Source: Datnioides undecimradiatus (lineage: Eukaryota; Chordata; Actinopteri; Lobotiformes; Datnioididae). Taken from it: 64,000 nucleotides of DNA. The DNA lies in the NCBI GenBank assembly GCA_008933995.1, contig WARS01000015.1, forward strand, positions 2,902,173 through 2,966,172. The letters are read 5' to 3'. Positions 19,346 through 32,200 of this stretch are shown in pieces. A program made the position numbers and the translations under genes. The notes under the pieces are model-generated. The model was not told where the DNA came from. It saw only the letters and a program-made list of their open reading frames with translations, and searched no databases. How positions within the stretch are numbered: position 1 is the stretch's first letter; every line of letters starts with the position of its first letter.

Positions 19346-22300
19346 ATGAGTTATTCGGTAGAGCACCACTTCTTCGGCCCGACATCGTACCGCAAGGCTC
19401 GGCCTGCCTCGGTGTCCTCCAGCGGCTTTCACTCCCAGCGCCGCCGCCTGACCTACAGCCAGCCGTCCTCTGTCGACAGCTTGGAGACCTTCAACGGCGA
19501 CATGACGCGGAGGAGCGAGAAGGAGATTCTGCAGACTCTCAACGACCGGTTCGCCGGCTACATCGAAAAGGTGCGGAACCTGGAGATGCACAACCGCAAC
19601 CTGGAGGCAGAGGCGGCAGCTCTGCGTCAGAGCCAGGCCGGGCGCGCATCGATTGGGGAGCAATATGAGCGGGAGCTGGGCGACCTGAGGGGTCTCCTGC
19701 AGCAGCTGACCGGAGAGAAGGCCCGCGCTGCTCTGGAACACGAGCACCTGGAGGAGGACATCCAGCACCTGAGGGCCAGGCTAGAGGATGAGGCGCGAAA
19801 CCGGGAAGAGTTGGAGGCTGCCGCTCGCGCAATGAAAAAGTATGTTGAGGAGTGCCGGCTGGCGCGAATGGAGCTGGACAAGAAGCTGCGTGCCCTGGAG
19901 GAGGAGGACGCTTTTCTAAAGAAGAACCACGAGGAAGAAGTGGCGGAGCTCCTCGCGCAGATTCAGGGCGCACAGGTGAGCTTCGATATGCGAGACACGA
20001 TGAAGACGGACGTCACCAGCGCACTGCGAGAGATCCGCGCGCAGCTGGACAGTCACGCATCCAAGACCTCAATGCACGCAGAGGATTGGTTCAAGGGTGA
20101 GTTTGAGCAAAAAGGGATGGTTTTACAAATCGTTAAGTTTTTTAAATCATCGACAAACCTCCGCTTATCAGTATACAGTGTTTGTTCTCTGTCCATGGTG
20201 CTAAAGTTTAAAATCACAACACTGGATTCACGTGAACATTTAAGTCAGTCTTCAGCCTATTATGCTCTATTGTTATGTGTAAGGTGGTTGAGCAGTGAGC
20301 TGCAGTATCTTTCTCGTCATATCAGGCTTGCTAGGATTCTTTATTTTTTCAGTATCCCACCAAGCTGCAAGGAAACTTGACAAAAGAGACTGGAAGAGTT
20401 CAATAATGGGCTACGGACCAATTAAATAAGTCAAGCCAGGTCATTTAAAAAGAAAACGTGGAAAGCTTAATGTTTATATAATATGACCTCCAGTCTAGAT
20501 GATGCACCTTTCTGTGGGTGCATTGTTGCCGCAGAACGATCATTTTTTACTTACAGCGAGCACTGCAGGAGTGAGATGGCACACTGAGAGGAGACTATGA
20601 TTAATTTGCACTCTCACTCTGAATAACAGTGGGTGTGTACTTGTCTGCGGCCCATGTGCACTGTATGTGCCTCTAACCCTAAACCTGAACCTCTGCAAAT
20701 AGAAACAATATTTCAAGGTCACAGGACACAGGGCAGTTAATGCCTCATCAGTGGGCTCTTGCTTTAGCAGTCATCCTCTGTGATGTTATGTTGGAATTCA
20801 ACAAGGACATGGATGTAAGCTATACCTGTAGATATGATGGATAGACTTCTTGAACTAAGTCAGTAACTGATACATCCTATTACAACCCCCATAAGAATCA
20901 CAGTTATACTGCAAGAAGATACAAGATTGGATGAACACAGAGCTGCTTTTTGGTCGTGCCAGACAGAAACACAATCAACACCGTCAAAGGCCTAGAAGGG
21001 ATTTGTATGAACAGTGGTTCCACTGCATGCAAAAGAACCTAACGATCTATACATTGACCCTAGCTGTGCATCTGCATGCTGACTTGATGTAACCAGTGAA
21101 AGGTGAAAACAGGATGACCTTCCCTGTGTGGTGTCCAGCTGACTGCAGCAGTGTGGCTCATTCAAGCTTTGAAGAGGGAGGGAGCTGAGTCAGACCACTG
21201 ACTGACAGATGGACATTGTCAAGGTTACTCAGGTTCCCAGTGGCTCTCGGAGGCCAGGTCAAGTGTCTCAGGAGCAAGAGAAAAGAACAGTGCACGCATA
21301 TGAAATGAATCACTGTTGAATTTCTCAGTATGTTTCCATTTCTGCAGGTCATGTCAAACTGTTTTGGGGATAGGCCTGTCAAAGGTGTGACACAGCAAAT
21401 GTGATTTATAATTACATCCTATTTTATGTTGTTTCTGCAGTGCGTATGGAGCGTCTGTCTGACGCTGCGAGGTCCAACCAAGATGCCATCCGTGGAAGTC
21501 AGGAGGAGATCGCAGAGTACCGCCGTCAGCTCCAGAGCCGCACCATTGAGCTGGAGACTCTTCGAGGAACCAAGGAGTCCCTGGAGAGGCAGCGTATGGA
21601 GAGTGAAGACAGACACCACGATGACCTCAACTCATTACAGGCAGGAAATTGACACAAACATCTCACCAATCTCTCAAATCCTAAATGCACATTCGTTGTT
21701 TATATCTTTTCTTAGCGCCAGCATAATAGTTGACCTATAGGCTTGCATGTTGTCATTTGCAGGAGACCATCAATCAGCTGGACAATGAGCTGAAAACCAC
21801 CAAATGGGAGATGGCCACACAGCTGAAAGACTATCAGGAGCTGCTGAATGTGAAGATGGCTCTAGATATTGAGATTGCTGCTTATAGGTTGGTTGTGGTT
21901 TAAAACCACATATAATTAAATAGATTCCCGTCAAATGTTATTGACTTTTTCACTTACTGCGAGTGTTTGTCTTCAAAACAGGAAATTACTGGAGGGAGAG
22001 GAGAATCGCTTTGTATCAGGAGGAAGTCCATACTCTTACCTGGAAAGCAGAATCTCTGGCCACTTCAAAGTGAAAGGAGAGGAGATCTCAGATACAGTCA
22101 TTGTGGAGGAACAGACAGATGAGACACAAGTGACAGAGGTGACAGAGGAGGCAGAGGAGGAGGAAGAGAAGAAAGAAGAAAAAGAAGAGGAAGAAGGTGA
22201 GGAAAAAGAAGAGGAAAAAGGTGAGGAAGCCAAAGAGGAGGAGGGAGAAGGTGAGGAGGGAGAAGAGAAGGAGGAAGAGGAAGGAGAAGGTGAAGAAGAG

Positions 22301-23236
22301 AAAGAAGAAGAAAAGGAGGTGGAGGAGGAGAAGGAGGGTGAGGAGAAGGGACAGGAAGAGGAAGCAGGTGAGGAGGAAGAGAAGTCCAAATCTCCAGAAA
22401 AGGCTGCATCACCTCAGCCTAAGTCTCCTGCTGTTAAATCACCAGAATCTAAATCACCAGAATCTAAATCACCAGCAGCCAAATCTCCTATGCCCAAATC
22501 ACCCGCAAAGTCTCCTGCAGTCAAATCCCCTGCAGGAGATGAGTCAAAGTCACCTGCATCAAAATCCCCACCCAGCAAATCCCCTGAATCTAAATCTCCT
22601 CCTCCCAAGACCCCTGAACCAAAGTCTCCAGAAAAAGAAAAGGCCAAGCCTGTTGCTGCCAAAGACACCCCTAAAGAGGAGAAAAAAGAGGAGAAAAAAG
22701 AGGAGAAGCCTCAGCCTGTCAAGGAGGAAAAGAAGGAGAAAGAGCAACCTGTAAAGGAGGAGAAGAAGGAAGAGCCAAAAGAGAAGGAGGCGGAGAAGGC
22801 AGACAAACCTGAAACAAAGAAAGAGAGCAAAAAAGATGAACCACCAAAGGCAGATGAAGCTTCAAAACCTGCTGCTCCTAGCAAGCCTGCAGAGGACAAA
22901 CCTGCCCCCAAGTCTGAGCCTAAAGAGAGCACTCCTCCTGCCAAGGAGGAGAAACCCTCCGCTCCTAAACCAGAGAAGGCTGAACCTGCGGCAAAGCCTG
23001 CCCCTAAAGCAGAGCCTGAGAAAACAGAGGCCAAGAAGGAGGAGAAGAAGCCAGAGGAAAAGTCCTCACCCAAAGCTGAACCCAAGCAAGCAGAGAGCAA
23101 GAAAGAGGAGAAGAAACCAGAGGAGAAAAAGGAGACTAGTAAAGAAGAGAGCAAGGAGGTGAGGGAAGGAGGGAAGGCAGAGAAATCTTCTGGCACTGAG
23201 TCAAAGGACAGCAAAGAGGAGAAGGCCAAGAAGTAA
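19346..23236 (+). CDS. nefh: Neurofilament heavy polypeptide
   Basis: Type IV intermediate filament subunit of axons. Four exons, 19346-20096, 21441-21640, 21763-21887 and 21982-23236, encode 776 residues (human NEFH is about 1020). Head about 1-55, Ser/Arg/Tyr-rich. The rod begins at [18 protein letters not shown] and ends with the signature [16 protein letters not shown] near 365. The tail has the NEFH-specific [16 protein letters not shown] block, then about 100 mostly Glu/Lys residues, then about 14 KSP repeats (targets of Cdk5/GSK3-type kinases) and one KTP, and a Lys/Glu/Pro end. This block, the three introns and the thoc5 neighbour favour NEFH over NEFM. Intron 2 starts GC, not GT, because the phase requires exon 2 to end at CAG before [10 protein letters not shown]. 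The exon is strongly purine-biased at 22130-22390. Confidence 0.95.
22387..22650 (+). repeat. KSP-encoding repeat array of nefh
   Basis: Imperfect short repeats, mostly AAATCTCCN or AAATCACCN with variable 6-12 base spacers, encode about 14 Lys-Ser-Pro motifs and one Lys-Thr-Pro. In family knowledge this array is heavily phosphorylated in axons and varies in number between species and alleles. Confidence 0.85.
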
Positions 23237-23469
23237 GACTGAAAAGCCGTGATTCAGAGTAAGGAGAGGAGGAGGCAGAGATGCCAAAGAACTCTGAGAG
23301 AGTTAAGAGCAGGAGAAAGCAGGTGACGGTATGTAAGCAATAGTGATTTCTGTAGCAAATAATCCCCTGCTCCCTAAGTATGGCCATTACACCCCCGATG
23401 CTTCTGATGTATGACTGTAGTGAATGCAGAATGCTCTAAACTCTTTATCTGAATGTGACAACTGCCCTT

Positions 23470-23813
23470 AATAAATAACAAGTGCATTTAAACCGAATCC
23501 CGCTGACGGGGACCGCCGGGGCCTGCTGTACCTACACAAGCCTTCAAGGGTAGCGATGTCAAAACAATGTCAAGCTAAAGATTGTGACAGATATCAAATA
23601 TAAAAATGTATATTTAAGCAGATACAAATGTCTATTATATTTACAGATTCACAAGTAAGACAGACTTGAATTTTGCTTGTTGTGCACCTTAACGCAGCTT
23701 CTCCTGACAGGTGAACTGCAGCGTCTCACTCTTCTGGTCTGCAACGCTAGGACAATGATGACTGTGCTATGTATAAACTGCTGAGAATATGCAATATGAA
23801 ACAGATAAATAAA
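23470..23813 (+). terminator. Two candidate nefh polyadenylation signals
   Basis: AATAAA at 23470-23475 and again at 23808-23813. Either or both could end the transcript; the second would give a 3' UTR of about 590 bases. Confidence 0.55.
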
Positions 23814-25327
23814 GAATGGAAAATCAAACACAAGAGGCGTCTGTGGGGTTTTCTTAATCTGTTTACACGGCCAAAAAAAAAAAAAAAATCTATATCCCAC
23901 TGACCTCAAGAGAAGGAGAAGTGTCAAGAGTAATAGAGTAATAACACAAGGTGTGAGACCAATAAGGTAAATGCAGCCAGTAGCTGCACTGCATTGCGGC
24001 TAAGGAGAGAGGGAGCTGTACCCACCCACAGTAGCCAGAGCACCCTTCCTCACATCCCAGAGACCACGCTCATGTATAAATCAGGAGCCGTGGTGCTTGC
24101 GTGCACAGAACAGACTCCATTTCCCTCTGATTTCTGAGCTCAGGCTCACTGCAAAAAGCAAGGTTTACACACCGAAGCAGTTATTTTACATTCCTTTCAC
24201 CTCTCCAACATTATTCTCATTATTAGCTACATAATAGGTTAAGATTAATGCAGGATAAGCTTTACAACGGTAGTGAGGAAATACACATCTTCCTAGTCCT
24301 TTTTGATCACGACTTACAGTTCAAGCTATTCAGAGATTTCTAGTCTTCCAAAGACAAGGTGCAGCTAAATATTTAATAGGACTGACTAATGAGTTTAACA
24401 GCTGCTGGGAACTCATTCATTTCATCCTGGTCTCATTAAAAATAAGCCATTGACACGCCTCTTTTTTTGTGAAGACAACACTAACATTGAAGACACTTTG
24501 GCCGACATTTCCCTCTTGGCATCATTTCAGTGTTCCCCTCAAGTGCAGTCTCATCGGATCTGATGAAAGGCCCTGTGTTAATGGGATCAGTGACACACGC
24601 CATATAACGTACAACAGGTGGACGTTCTCGTTTGCTTGTTTTTGCATTTGAATTTGCAATTTCCCCAAGGTTTTCTTGACATATGACAGCCTGAAATCAG
24701 CAAGAATTAAGAATCGAACCGCTGAGGGATTGTTTACAGCAAACTCAGCCATGACGAGCTCTTTGTCACTTAGCTGATATTTATGTTTACAAGTAAAAAA
24801 TCTGTCTGCAGGTCTCTTAAATCATTTAAAATCCTCATTTAACACTTTTAACACAGTAATCAGCACCACTGTCCTTGGCTTCTCTCTCTAATTACACCCA
24901 TCCTTGTCCATAAATCTATGAGATATTAATGCCTGGATTAGTTTACATCCTCCTGGATTTGGCCACACACTGCTGTAGACTGCTGCAAGCTAAATCACGG
25001 GATGAGAGGAATCCTTGGTGGGGGTAGGCATCTTAAATAACAACCTGCTTTTCTTTTATCGCAGCATCCAGGATGATAAATGAAAGGTCAAAGGCTAACA
25101 ATACGCCAAATATCATATTCCATGGGCATAATTCTCAGGGGAAATGACTCAGCACTGAGCCACAATGGCATAATAATCAGGTAGCGCAGACGACAACTAT
25201 AAATAGAGCAGCACAGCTAGAGGTGAAGGCAGAGGAATAGAACAGACACATCGGAAGTGCACAACAAAGCATGGATGACAATGTCTTAAATAGACCACAT
25301 ACACACTCATTCAAGAAAATGTATTTT
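23814..25327. other. Convergent nefh/thoc5 intergenic DNA
   Basis: No gene is seen. Short motifs of note: an A run at 23873-23887; a TATAAAT-containing stretch near 24075; TGACTCAGCA (an AP-1/NF-E2 type word) at 25145-25154; and CTATAAATAG (an exact MEF2-type word) at 25197-25206. These are motif matches only. Confidence 0.4.
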
Positions 25328-25333
25328 TTTATT
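25328..25333 (-). terminator. Polyadenylation signal of thoc5
   Basis: TTTATT on plus reads AATAAA on the thoc5 strand, about 120 bases past the stop codon. Confidence 0.6.
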
Positions 25334-25452
25334 ATTATCAAACTATTATAAAGACTTTTAAAAAGGGATACTTTGTGTGTCAAATAGTCACAAAGGTAGG
25401 TTTGAGGGAGTTAGAGATGTAAAGTACAGTAAGAAGAATCATATGAAAAGCT

Positions 25453-28400
25453 TTAGCGGTGACTGAAGAAGCCCTGAGGATGGTTGTACTTGAACGGCTT
25501 CAGGCGATTTGGGCCCCTGAGAAAAAGAGCAGGACGTCACAGATGAAGTTAATCTATTTATTTATTACCAGTGTTATTTAATTATGTGTGTATTTGCTTC
25601 TTGTAACCATGTACCTGACAGTGCGCAAGCACATCTTTTCACGGGGAAACTCGCGCGGTCCCTCAACGCCGTCGTCTTGTCCTTCTGTCTCCAAATACAC
25701 GTCCAGGCAGACACACAGGCGGGAAATCTGATTGGTCAGGAGCTGGTGCCCTGGACGTGGTCCCTGTAATTCATTTTTGAACACATTGACCTCACTCTCC
25801 ATGGCCTAAAAAAAAAGGAAAGGGTGAGTCAGTTGGGGCCTGTAAAAACCTGGACATAAAAAGAGTTTGGACAAGACCAGAGCACTTATAGAACAGCGAT
25901 CAATAGTGAAAAAGGTTCCTACTCGAAGGTTGTCATCAGTTCGTCCACTGCGCTCTCCCTTCCAGCTGAGGGAGAGGGAGAAGAGAGGGGAGATTTCTGG
26001 GTAACGGGGACTCAGCACCACAGCGGCATGGAGACGAGCTGAGGGAGAAAAAGATAGATGGAGGCGGTTTATAAGAAACAAATATAAATCAGTACTGGTC
26101 AGTTCCATCACTGTTGCTAATACTTACCTGTGCCTCTCTCCACCACTCCCATAAAGTACAGATCAGTCTCCTTAGCCAGCCCAGCATCTGTCACATGACG
26201 TGTATAAGGCAGATCCTTCACAGAAAGAGGAAAAGCAGTGAAACTTGTGCTGTATTTTGGATGCATCCTTTTAGAACGGGTGAATTCAAATATACGCGTG
26301 TTTGTTTGTGTGTGTGTGTGTGTGTGTACCATATACTCCTCGTGGGTGATGGTGGTCCAGCGAGCCAAACAGGACATGATCTTGGCAGGAAAAAGGTGTT
26401 GACACTCACTGGAAACCGGGATGATGCTGTGCTCTGAGGACATGAGCACAAACAATCTCAGCCAAAACCTCAAAGTCTTTTATTCAGGAGTATTTAATGT
26501 GTGACACTTAACAGGTAATGTACCTAAAGAGGCAAACTGTTTGTGCAAGGCCAGGCGGGACTGGACCCTTCCCCTCAGCAGCTTCATGGTGCTCTCCATT
26601 TGGCTGGCACTTAGAGAGCTGCCCACACGCACAGCCTGGGAAAAACAAGAGCGTTTACCACCATGATACAGCTGTAACACACAGAAACAGCTGGGATGAC
26701 ACATGATCTCAACACACACCTCTGAGGCATCACTGGGAAAATGTAGCCCTCCAAGACTCTGAACCCACATGTAGGGATGGCCCAGCTCTTCCACATAATC
26801 AGAAAAGCAAACAATCCTGCAAGGAAATTGTGGATTAATTTTGCTGGAAATTCTGTGAATGTATCTTTTTTTTATTTTAATTACATTACATCCTCACCCG
26901 ACTTTATCAAACTGATAGCGGTTAGCTGGATTAGGTGTTTCTCGTCCCTGGTCGTTGGTGTAGAGACAGCTGAGCAGAGTGTCTGATTTCAGCAGGTTCC
27001 TGAAAAAGAAGACAGTGTTAGTCTCTCCACTCAGGGACATGAAGAGGGAGACAAATGCCCCATTTAGACACAGACGCTAAGACACACCCTGCGCTGATGG
27101 CGGTGTTGAGGTCTGTGGAGGTGGAGACCTTGGTCTTGACTGTCATAATGTTCAGATTCATCAGGTAGTAGAAGTAGAGATGGAGGATGCTGCCGTCTGT
27201 GGAGACATGATGGATAACATGGTGATGAAATAATTCATTAATAGCTTAATCCAATACTCGCTCTACCCTGCCCTTTTCATTAATCCTCCCAGTGAACGTC
27301 CCCAAGGGTTTACTTTATGCTGCAGCACATTAGCGAGCAATAACAGGGTGTGGTCACAACTATAGCTAGCAGCACCCAGGGGATGCATACTATGCTGATG
27401 GTCATCTTTCATGCTCCTCTCTCCGCAGTCCCGGTGAACCCAGTGACACTCTTGTCACTCAGACACCGACGCTGCTCCCTTTTTGCTTTTACTGCAGTAA
27501 ACTGACTGCTGCAGCTGGCAGCAGTGCAGATTACTAGGGGAGAGGGGATGCACTAGAAATAAAAGCTGAAGTTAGAGAATGTCTGGCGATGAGAAAATAT
27601 GCTTACAGCATGTGGTAGGTGCTGCAGACCCACGCTGCTGCAAGCGTCTCACCTCTCTCTCTCCTCCCCCCTTTAGGTAGAGTTACGCCTGCAATGCAGA
27701 TCTCACTATAACCTGTCACTATTCCTTTCATTGCCAGCAGAGGGAACAAGAGGGTCAAGTGGTGTCATGACATCACAGCAGAGCGGGTCACACTTACGTC
27801 CTCTCACATACTACATGGTAAGTATAGAGTTACCACGGTACGCTGTATAGCGACGGTCACATTACAGAGGATTTGTAAATGCTCACGCTTAAACTTAGAT
27901 GTGGACTGTGACTCCATGCACAAAACGCATAGACCTATTCGGTGAAAACACTTTCAGCTGAAGTAATGAATAATGCAGAGTGAGTTACCTTTACATTTGA
28001 GGTCCAAGCAGAGGGACAGAGGGTGCCTTTTCAGCATCTCTCGTCTTTTGTCGTCCAACTGGCCGCCCGTCGTCGGCCTTCTCCTCTTCTGCCAAACAGA
28101 CAACAAAAAGCAACGGAAACAAGTGATGAAAAGAAGGAAAGCAAGTGAAACGCATGTTTGCCTTTGTGGCATATCAAATAAATTAGATAACAATTTTGCA
28201 TCAAATTCCAGCTGCTTACAGGAGAAACATGATAGTCACTTAGCATTTTAGCCCTCTACGATTACAGACAAAAGGAGGAGGCGGCAGTTCAATGAAAGGG
28301 CTGAAGCAGTGAAAGACTGAAATTGAGGAGGGTGTTTTAGATGAGCTGTCGTATGCAGACGGTTAAAACTCAAGCAGAGGTTGTAACAAGATACAGGACA

Positions 28401-31400
28401 TGTATTCTCGCATCAGTGATTTAGAAAATACATATTTGCTTCACACGTAGAGGATCATCCCAACAGACAGTCTGACAGTAAGAACCAGACTGGTGTGGTG
28501 CAGGCCAGAGGAAGGCTCAGGTTACAGTCAGCCAGACATGCTTGGTAAAAATTTCCCAGAATCCCCCAGCTGGCACTCATCTGGATGCAGGAAGCAATCG
28601 ATAGCTACTGCTCCCCGACCCGCCAGGCCACAGTGAGTGACAGCCAGGGCTTCAGGGACAGTTTGTCCGTCTGCTGCAAAGACGTCTGTATTAACAAATC
28701 TTTAAACTTGCTGAACCCGCAGGTGTTTGTGTGTGTGTGTATGTGGGTGTGTGTGTTGGTGTACAGCGAGACCTCAGACTTACCGTTTTCTCCTGCTCCT
28801 CCTCTGCATCAGAATCACTCTCGTCATCTGGATGAAAGCAGAAAACATAATGTTATTTGTTGTTTATGCGTCTCTCACAAAGATCCTGAAAATTAAGCTA
28901 CATAGAGTATAACAGAAAAATGAGATGAACTGTGTTTGTGTGCACCATGCAGATGCTGTGTGCATGATGGCAGTCATTTATGAAAGTGTTTGTACCTTGG
29001 GAATCTTCTGGAGGTTTGGAAAGGGCCTTGGCCTCATCCACATCCCCACTGATTGAGACAGTCAGGTTCTTGTCTGAAATGGATACACAGATAAATCAGT
29101 GACGTCACATAAAGTCTGTTTTGTCTTTAAACTGATGATATTGTGTCAAGGTTGCTTACCACAGGCCTGGCCGTAGGCATTGGCTTGAACAAACAGGACG
29201 TAAAGAGGTGGAGGCAGGTGGCGGGCAATCTCCGTCTGTTTCTGGGTCTGTTCAAAAGGCATGGACAGATACTGCTGCACTGGGAGAGAGGCCTGTGAAA
29301 GAGCGCAGAGTATAGTGTCATCAAAGAAACCATAGTGTCCATCGGTACAGCAAACTAAACATTAAACATAGTAAGTGATGAATGAACAACATGTTTTCAA
29401 TAAAGCTCAAAACTGAACAGACCATAACAAAGACAAAGTGATGGTGTGGTCCTATCAACGCTCGAAAGCCTTTATAATATGGCACCCAGAGCTTTGTTAT
29501 ACCTGCATGATGGCATTGAGTCCTGGCTGCAAGCTGGCCAGATGTTCCTTCTTCACCTCGATGCTCTTCTGGATCTTCTCTTTTGTGGCTTGTGACTCCT
29601 TGTATTTCTCTGCCAACCTGTAGCCAAGAACAAACTTTCATCGGATGTCCTGCGCTCGACACAGATCAAGACCGCCGTGTTCGAGACTGCATACCTCTTC
29701 CTCTGTTCAAGCTCCCAGTCTAGTCTTGCCAGTGTGAGCTGGTGGGGGTCATTTTTTGTCAGGTTGGGCCTGGAAATCTCCGGCGGTGCCCCCTGGTAAA
29801 ACTCCTCCTCCGACACCAAGTCTATTTCCTCATGTTTAGACCTGGGTCAAAGAAAGGTAAGTTAAGCATTTTGAGTATGAATATTTCAATATAAATAAAG
29901 TTTATTTAGGTCTATCAACAATGACACAACAGTGGAAGTCTGTATTTCTTATTATAAGTTCACCAATCACACATTTTAGTCCAAATTAGATCACTAACTT
30001 GAACTCCAAACACTTGCTGATCTCCTTCTGAAGGTGCATAACTTCGTACAGTAGGTTCTGTAACTGAAGGTGGAGCACATCCACTTTCTGCTTCGCCTAA
30101 AGGAAAGAGAAAAGAGGATATTTAAGGCTTGTGTGCAAACACAACTCAAGTGACCATTGAAATAAAAGCATGCCAAACAATATGCCAAGACTCAGAACCA
30201 GGATTCAACAAGAACAAGGATCAATAAGCAGGATCCAAAACTGGATCAATAAAGTCTGAACAAAACAAACAGAGGGTGTGAGGGTGCTGCTGACAGCGGC
30301 AGCCACTGCAGTTAGGTGTTATAAGTAGAAACAAAGTGCTTGGTGTTCAACTTGCCTTCCTTGATCAGCACAAAGGGGAGCTGAGGCAGCACTTTTATTA
30401 GAAAATGAATTGAAAAGTGTGAACTTAACCTAAATTACTTTTTTTCCTAAAATACATAATTTTTAGGTGCTGCGTGGGAGTTACCTCGTGCGTCTGATCT
30501 CTGCCTCTCTTAAGGCGCATGTGAGCCAGGCGATTGAGTTTTTTCAGGTTCATGAAGTGGATGCAGCTCTGCATACGTCTCTGCTCCACCTCAGCACACT
30601 GAGAACAGATGCAACTGGTTAGACTTTGTTATTACTGGTGAAAACACAAGAACAACTTTTCCTGAGATCATATGTGCAATGTTATAATACATAAGATTTA
30701 TCAGTACCTTAATGTGCATGTGTGAAGTTTTTGTTGTTGCAGATCTGCTTGTTTCTACAGTTACTAATCATCACCATGATGGATTATTAATCTATAATCT
30801 GACTACATTATTACTGACTGAAACTGACAACGAGCTCACTCTTTAATGACAGAGTATTTTGGACATGTATCTTAAATTGTACCCCTTGCTTGGCTCCGTT
30901 GGCTTTAAGATCCTGTATCTCACTCATGAGTGTGGCCAAACTCTCGCATGACTCTTTGTACTGCTGGTAGTCCTGCTCTGGGTCCCTGCCATCCAGCTCA
31001 ACCTCCTCACTGTAGACACGCACATCCTGGAAAATAAATGCATTCCATTAATCCATTTCAGCTCAACTTGTAGTCAATGAAATGGTTAGTGCCCTCAGGT
31101 CCTAGTTTTAAGAATATCAACTTTCATTATTGTTCAGTAGCACCGGTATATCAGGCTGGTAACAGTGCTTAAAAGTAAAGAACGGAGAACCGCCCATACA
31201 TCTGCTCTTGTTCATTCACCACCAAGGAATGTGTTTTAATCACATAAGGACCTTCAGTCCAGTCAACCATGTTACCCTTCTCTGTGTGTACCCTCTTCTT
31301 TCACGCTGTTACAAATAAAAACAACTGTAAGATTTAAGCTATCCACAGCTTTGTAACATGTTTTAGGCTCATAATATTCAGTCATAGTTTTGACTGTTAT

Positions 31401-31851
31401 AAGAGATGCAAACTCAGTTCAGAGCATTTCTGGGACTTTCACAGCTGCTGTATTATATACAACAATGTATTGTTTAATCTATCAGGCTTTTGGAATTTCC
31501 CTGGCCTGGGATAAATAAAGAAAATCTTATCTTATTGTAACGTCTTCTTAAGATCTGTTCCACTTCCTGCATATTTTCTTGTCAAATGTGCAAAATTAAG
31601 CTTTTCAATCCGCAGGAGAACATGTTTTGAAAGTGCATAGCAACTCGGTGTCAAATCTGAGCTTGGCTGTTTTAAATGTTATTACTGAATATCATATATA
31701 ACACTGCTAGCCCACTGCTCCCCTCATCCCGTCCCGCCCCACGGTATCGAACCTGCTGGTCTCCCTCTCCGCGACCTCGCTTCATCTCTGGGGTTCCTCC
31801 TTCACTTCGAAGAACCTTCGATTTTCGCTTCTTCAAGGCGTCCGACGACAT
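25453..31851 (-). CDS. thoc5: THO complex subunit 5
   Basis: Subunit of the nuclear THO/TREX complex that couples transcription with mRNA export. Nineteen coding exons: 31753-31851, 30883-31026, 30485-30598, 29999-30096, 29695-29841, 29503-29617, 29160-29292, 28996-29073, 28784-28827, 27989-28088, 27088-27196, 26898-26999, 26720-26816, 26524-26635, 26330-26433, 26128-26215, 25923-26038, 25615-25805 and 25453-25516. They give 684 residues (human 683). Seen: a basic N-terminus starting [12 protein letters not shown]; the conserved [21 protein letters not shown] helix; coiled coil around residues 80-200; the acidic [11 protein letters not shown] linker followed by KRRRP; and the end [12 protein letters not shown]. 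The start codon lies just inside the second exon, after a 5' UTR intron (acceptor at 31858-31859). All introns are GT-AG. The donor of exon 15 runs straight into a CA repeat. Confidence 0.97.
26307..26327. repeat. (TG)n microsatellite
   Basis: About 10 TG units. On the thoc5 strand it is a CA repeat that begins two bases after the GT of an intron donor (exon 26330-26433). Confidence 0.9.
31480..31540 (+). repeat. Probable 3' tail of a fish non-LTR retrotransposon
   Basis: GGAATTTCCCTGGCCTGGGA followed by TAAATAAAG and AATCTTATCTTATT resembles the end of widespread teleost LINEs, which finish in AATAAAG plus a short tandem tail. It lies in thoc5 intron 1, antisense to the gene. Only the tail is recognisable, so the family is not assigned. 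Confidence 0.45.
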
Positions 31852-31967
31852 CTGTGGCTGCATAAGTATAAAAAATACACAAAGTGACGACAAACACAAT
31901 GATAAACCGAGAAAACAATTAGCTATTTATAGCAACATACGTTATACAATTATTTCCCTATTAGCTC

Positions 31968-32200
31968 GCTAACGTTAGCACTGTTAGACTTACTAGCTCA
32001 TTGGCTAACAGCCGTTAGCTTTTTGACTCATAAAGGCAAGATTTCTAATTGTAAATACAACACCGTCGATATGATATGTACTCGATGATAGATCTATAGA
32101 TAGCCACATACCTCGGTGATGAACAATATATGGGAAATTCTTAAATCGCGTTCAAATGCACATGTACAAGATACTTTCTTTCACCGAAGAGCGCTGAATA
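31968..32200 (-). promoter_or_regulatory. thoc5 5' region: GCTAACGTTAGC palindrome, noncoding first exon
   Basis: An exact GCTAACGTTAGC lies at 31968-31979, with further GCTAAC and GTTAGC copies near 32003-32021, all inside the 5' UTR intron. A good donor (GAG then GTATGTGG) ends a noncoding first exon whose low edge is 32112. Its other end, the transcription start, is probably near 32200 but was not located. Confidence 0.5.

Noticed and set aside
20097-20380. Continuation of the nefh first exon to the stop at 20380
   Set aside because: A GTGAGT donor follows TTCAAGG, and the rod domain continues in frame only through the exon at 21441.
22036-23229. Long antisense Ser/Pro/Phe-rich frames opposite the nefh tail
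   Set aside because: They are shadows of the Glu/Lys-rich coding sequence (GAG/AAG read backwards as CTC/CTT) without any domain.
24690-24730. GAATCGAACC, resembling the T-arm of a tRNA on the minus strand
   Set aside because: No matching acceptor stem, D-arm or anticodon arm could be folded around it.
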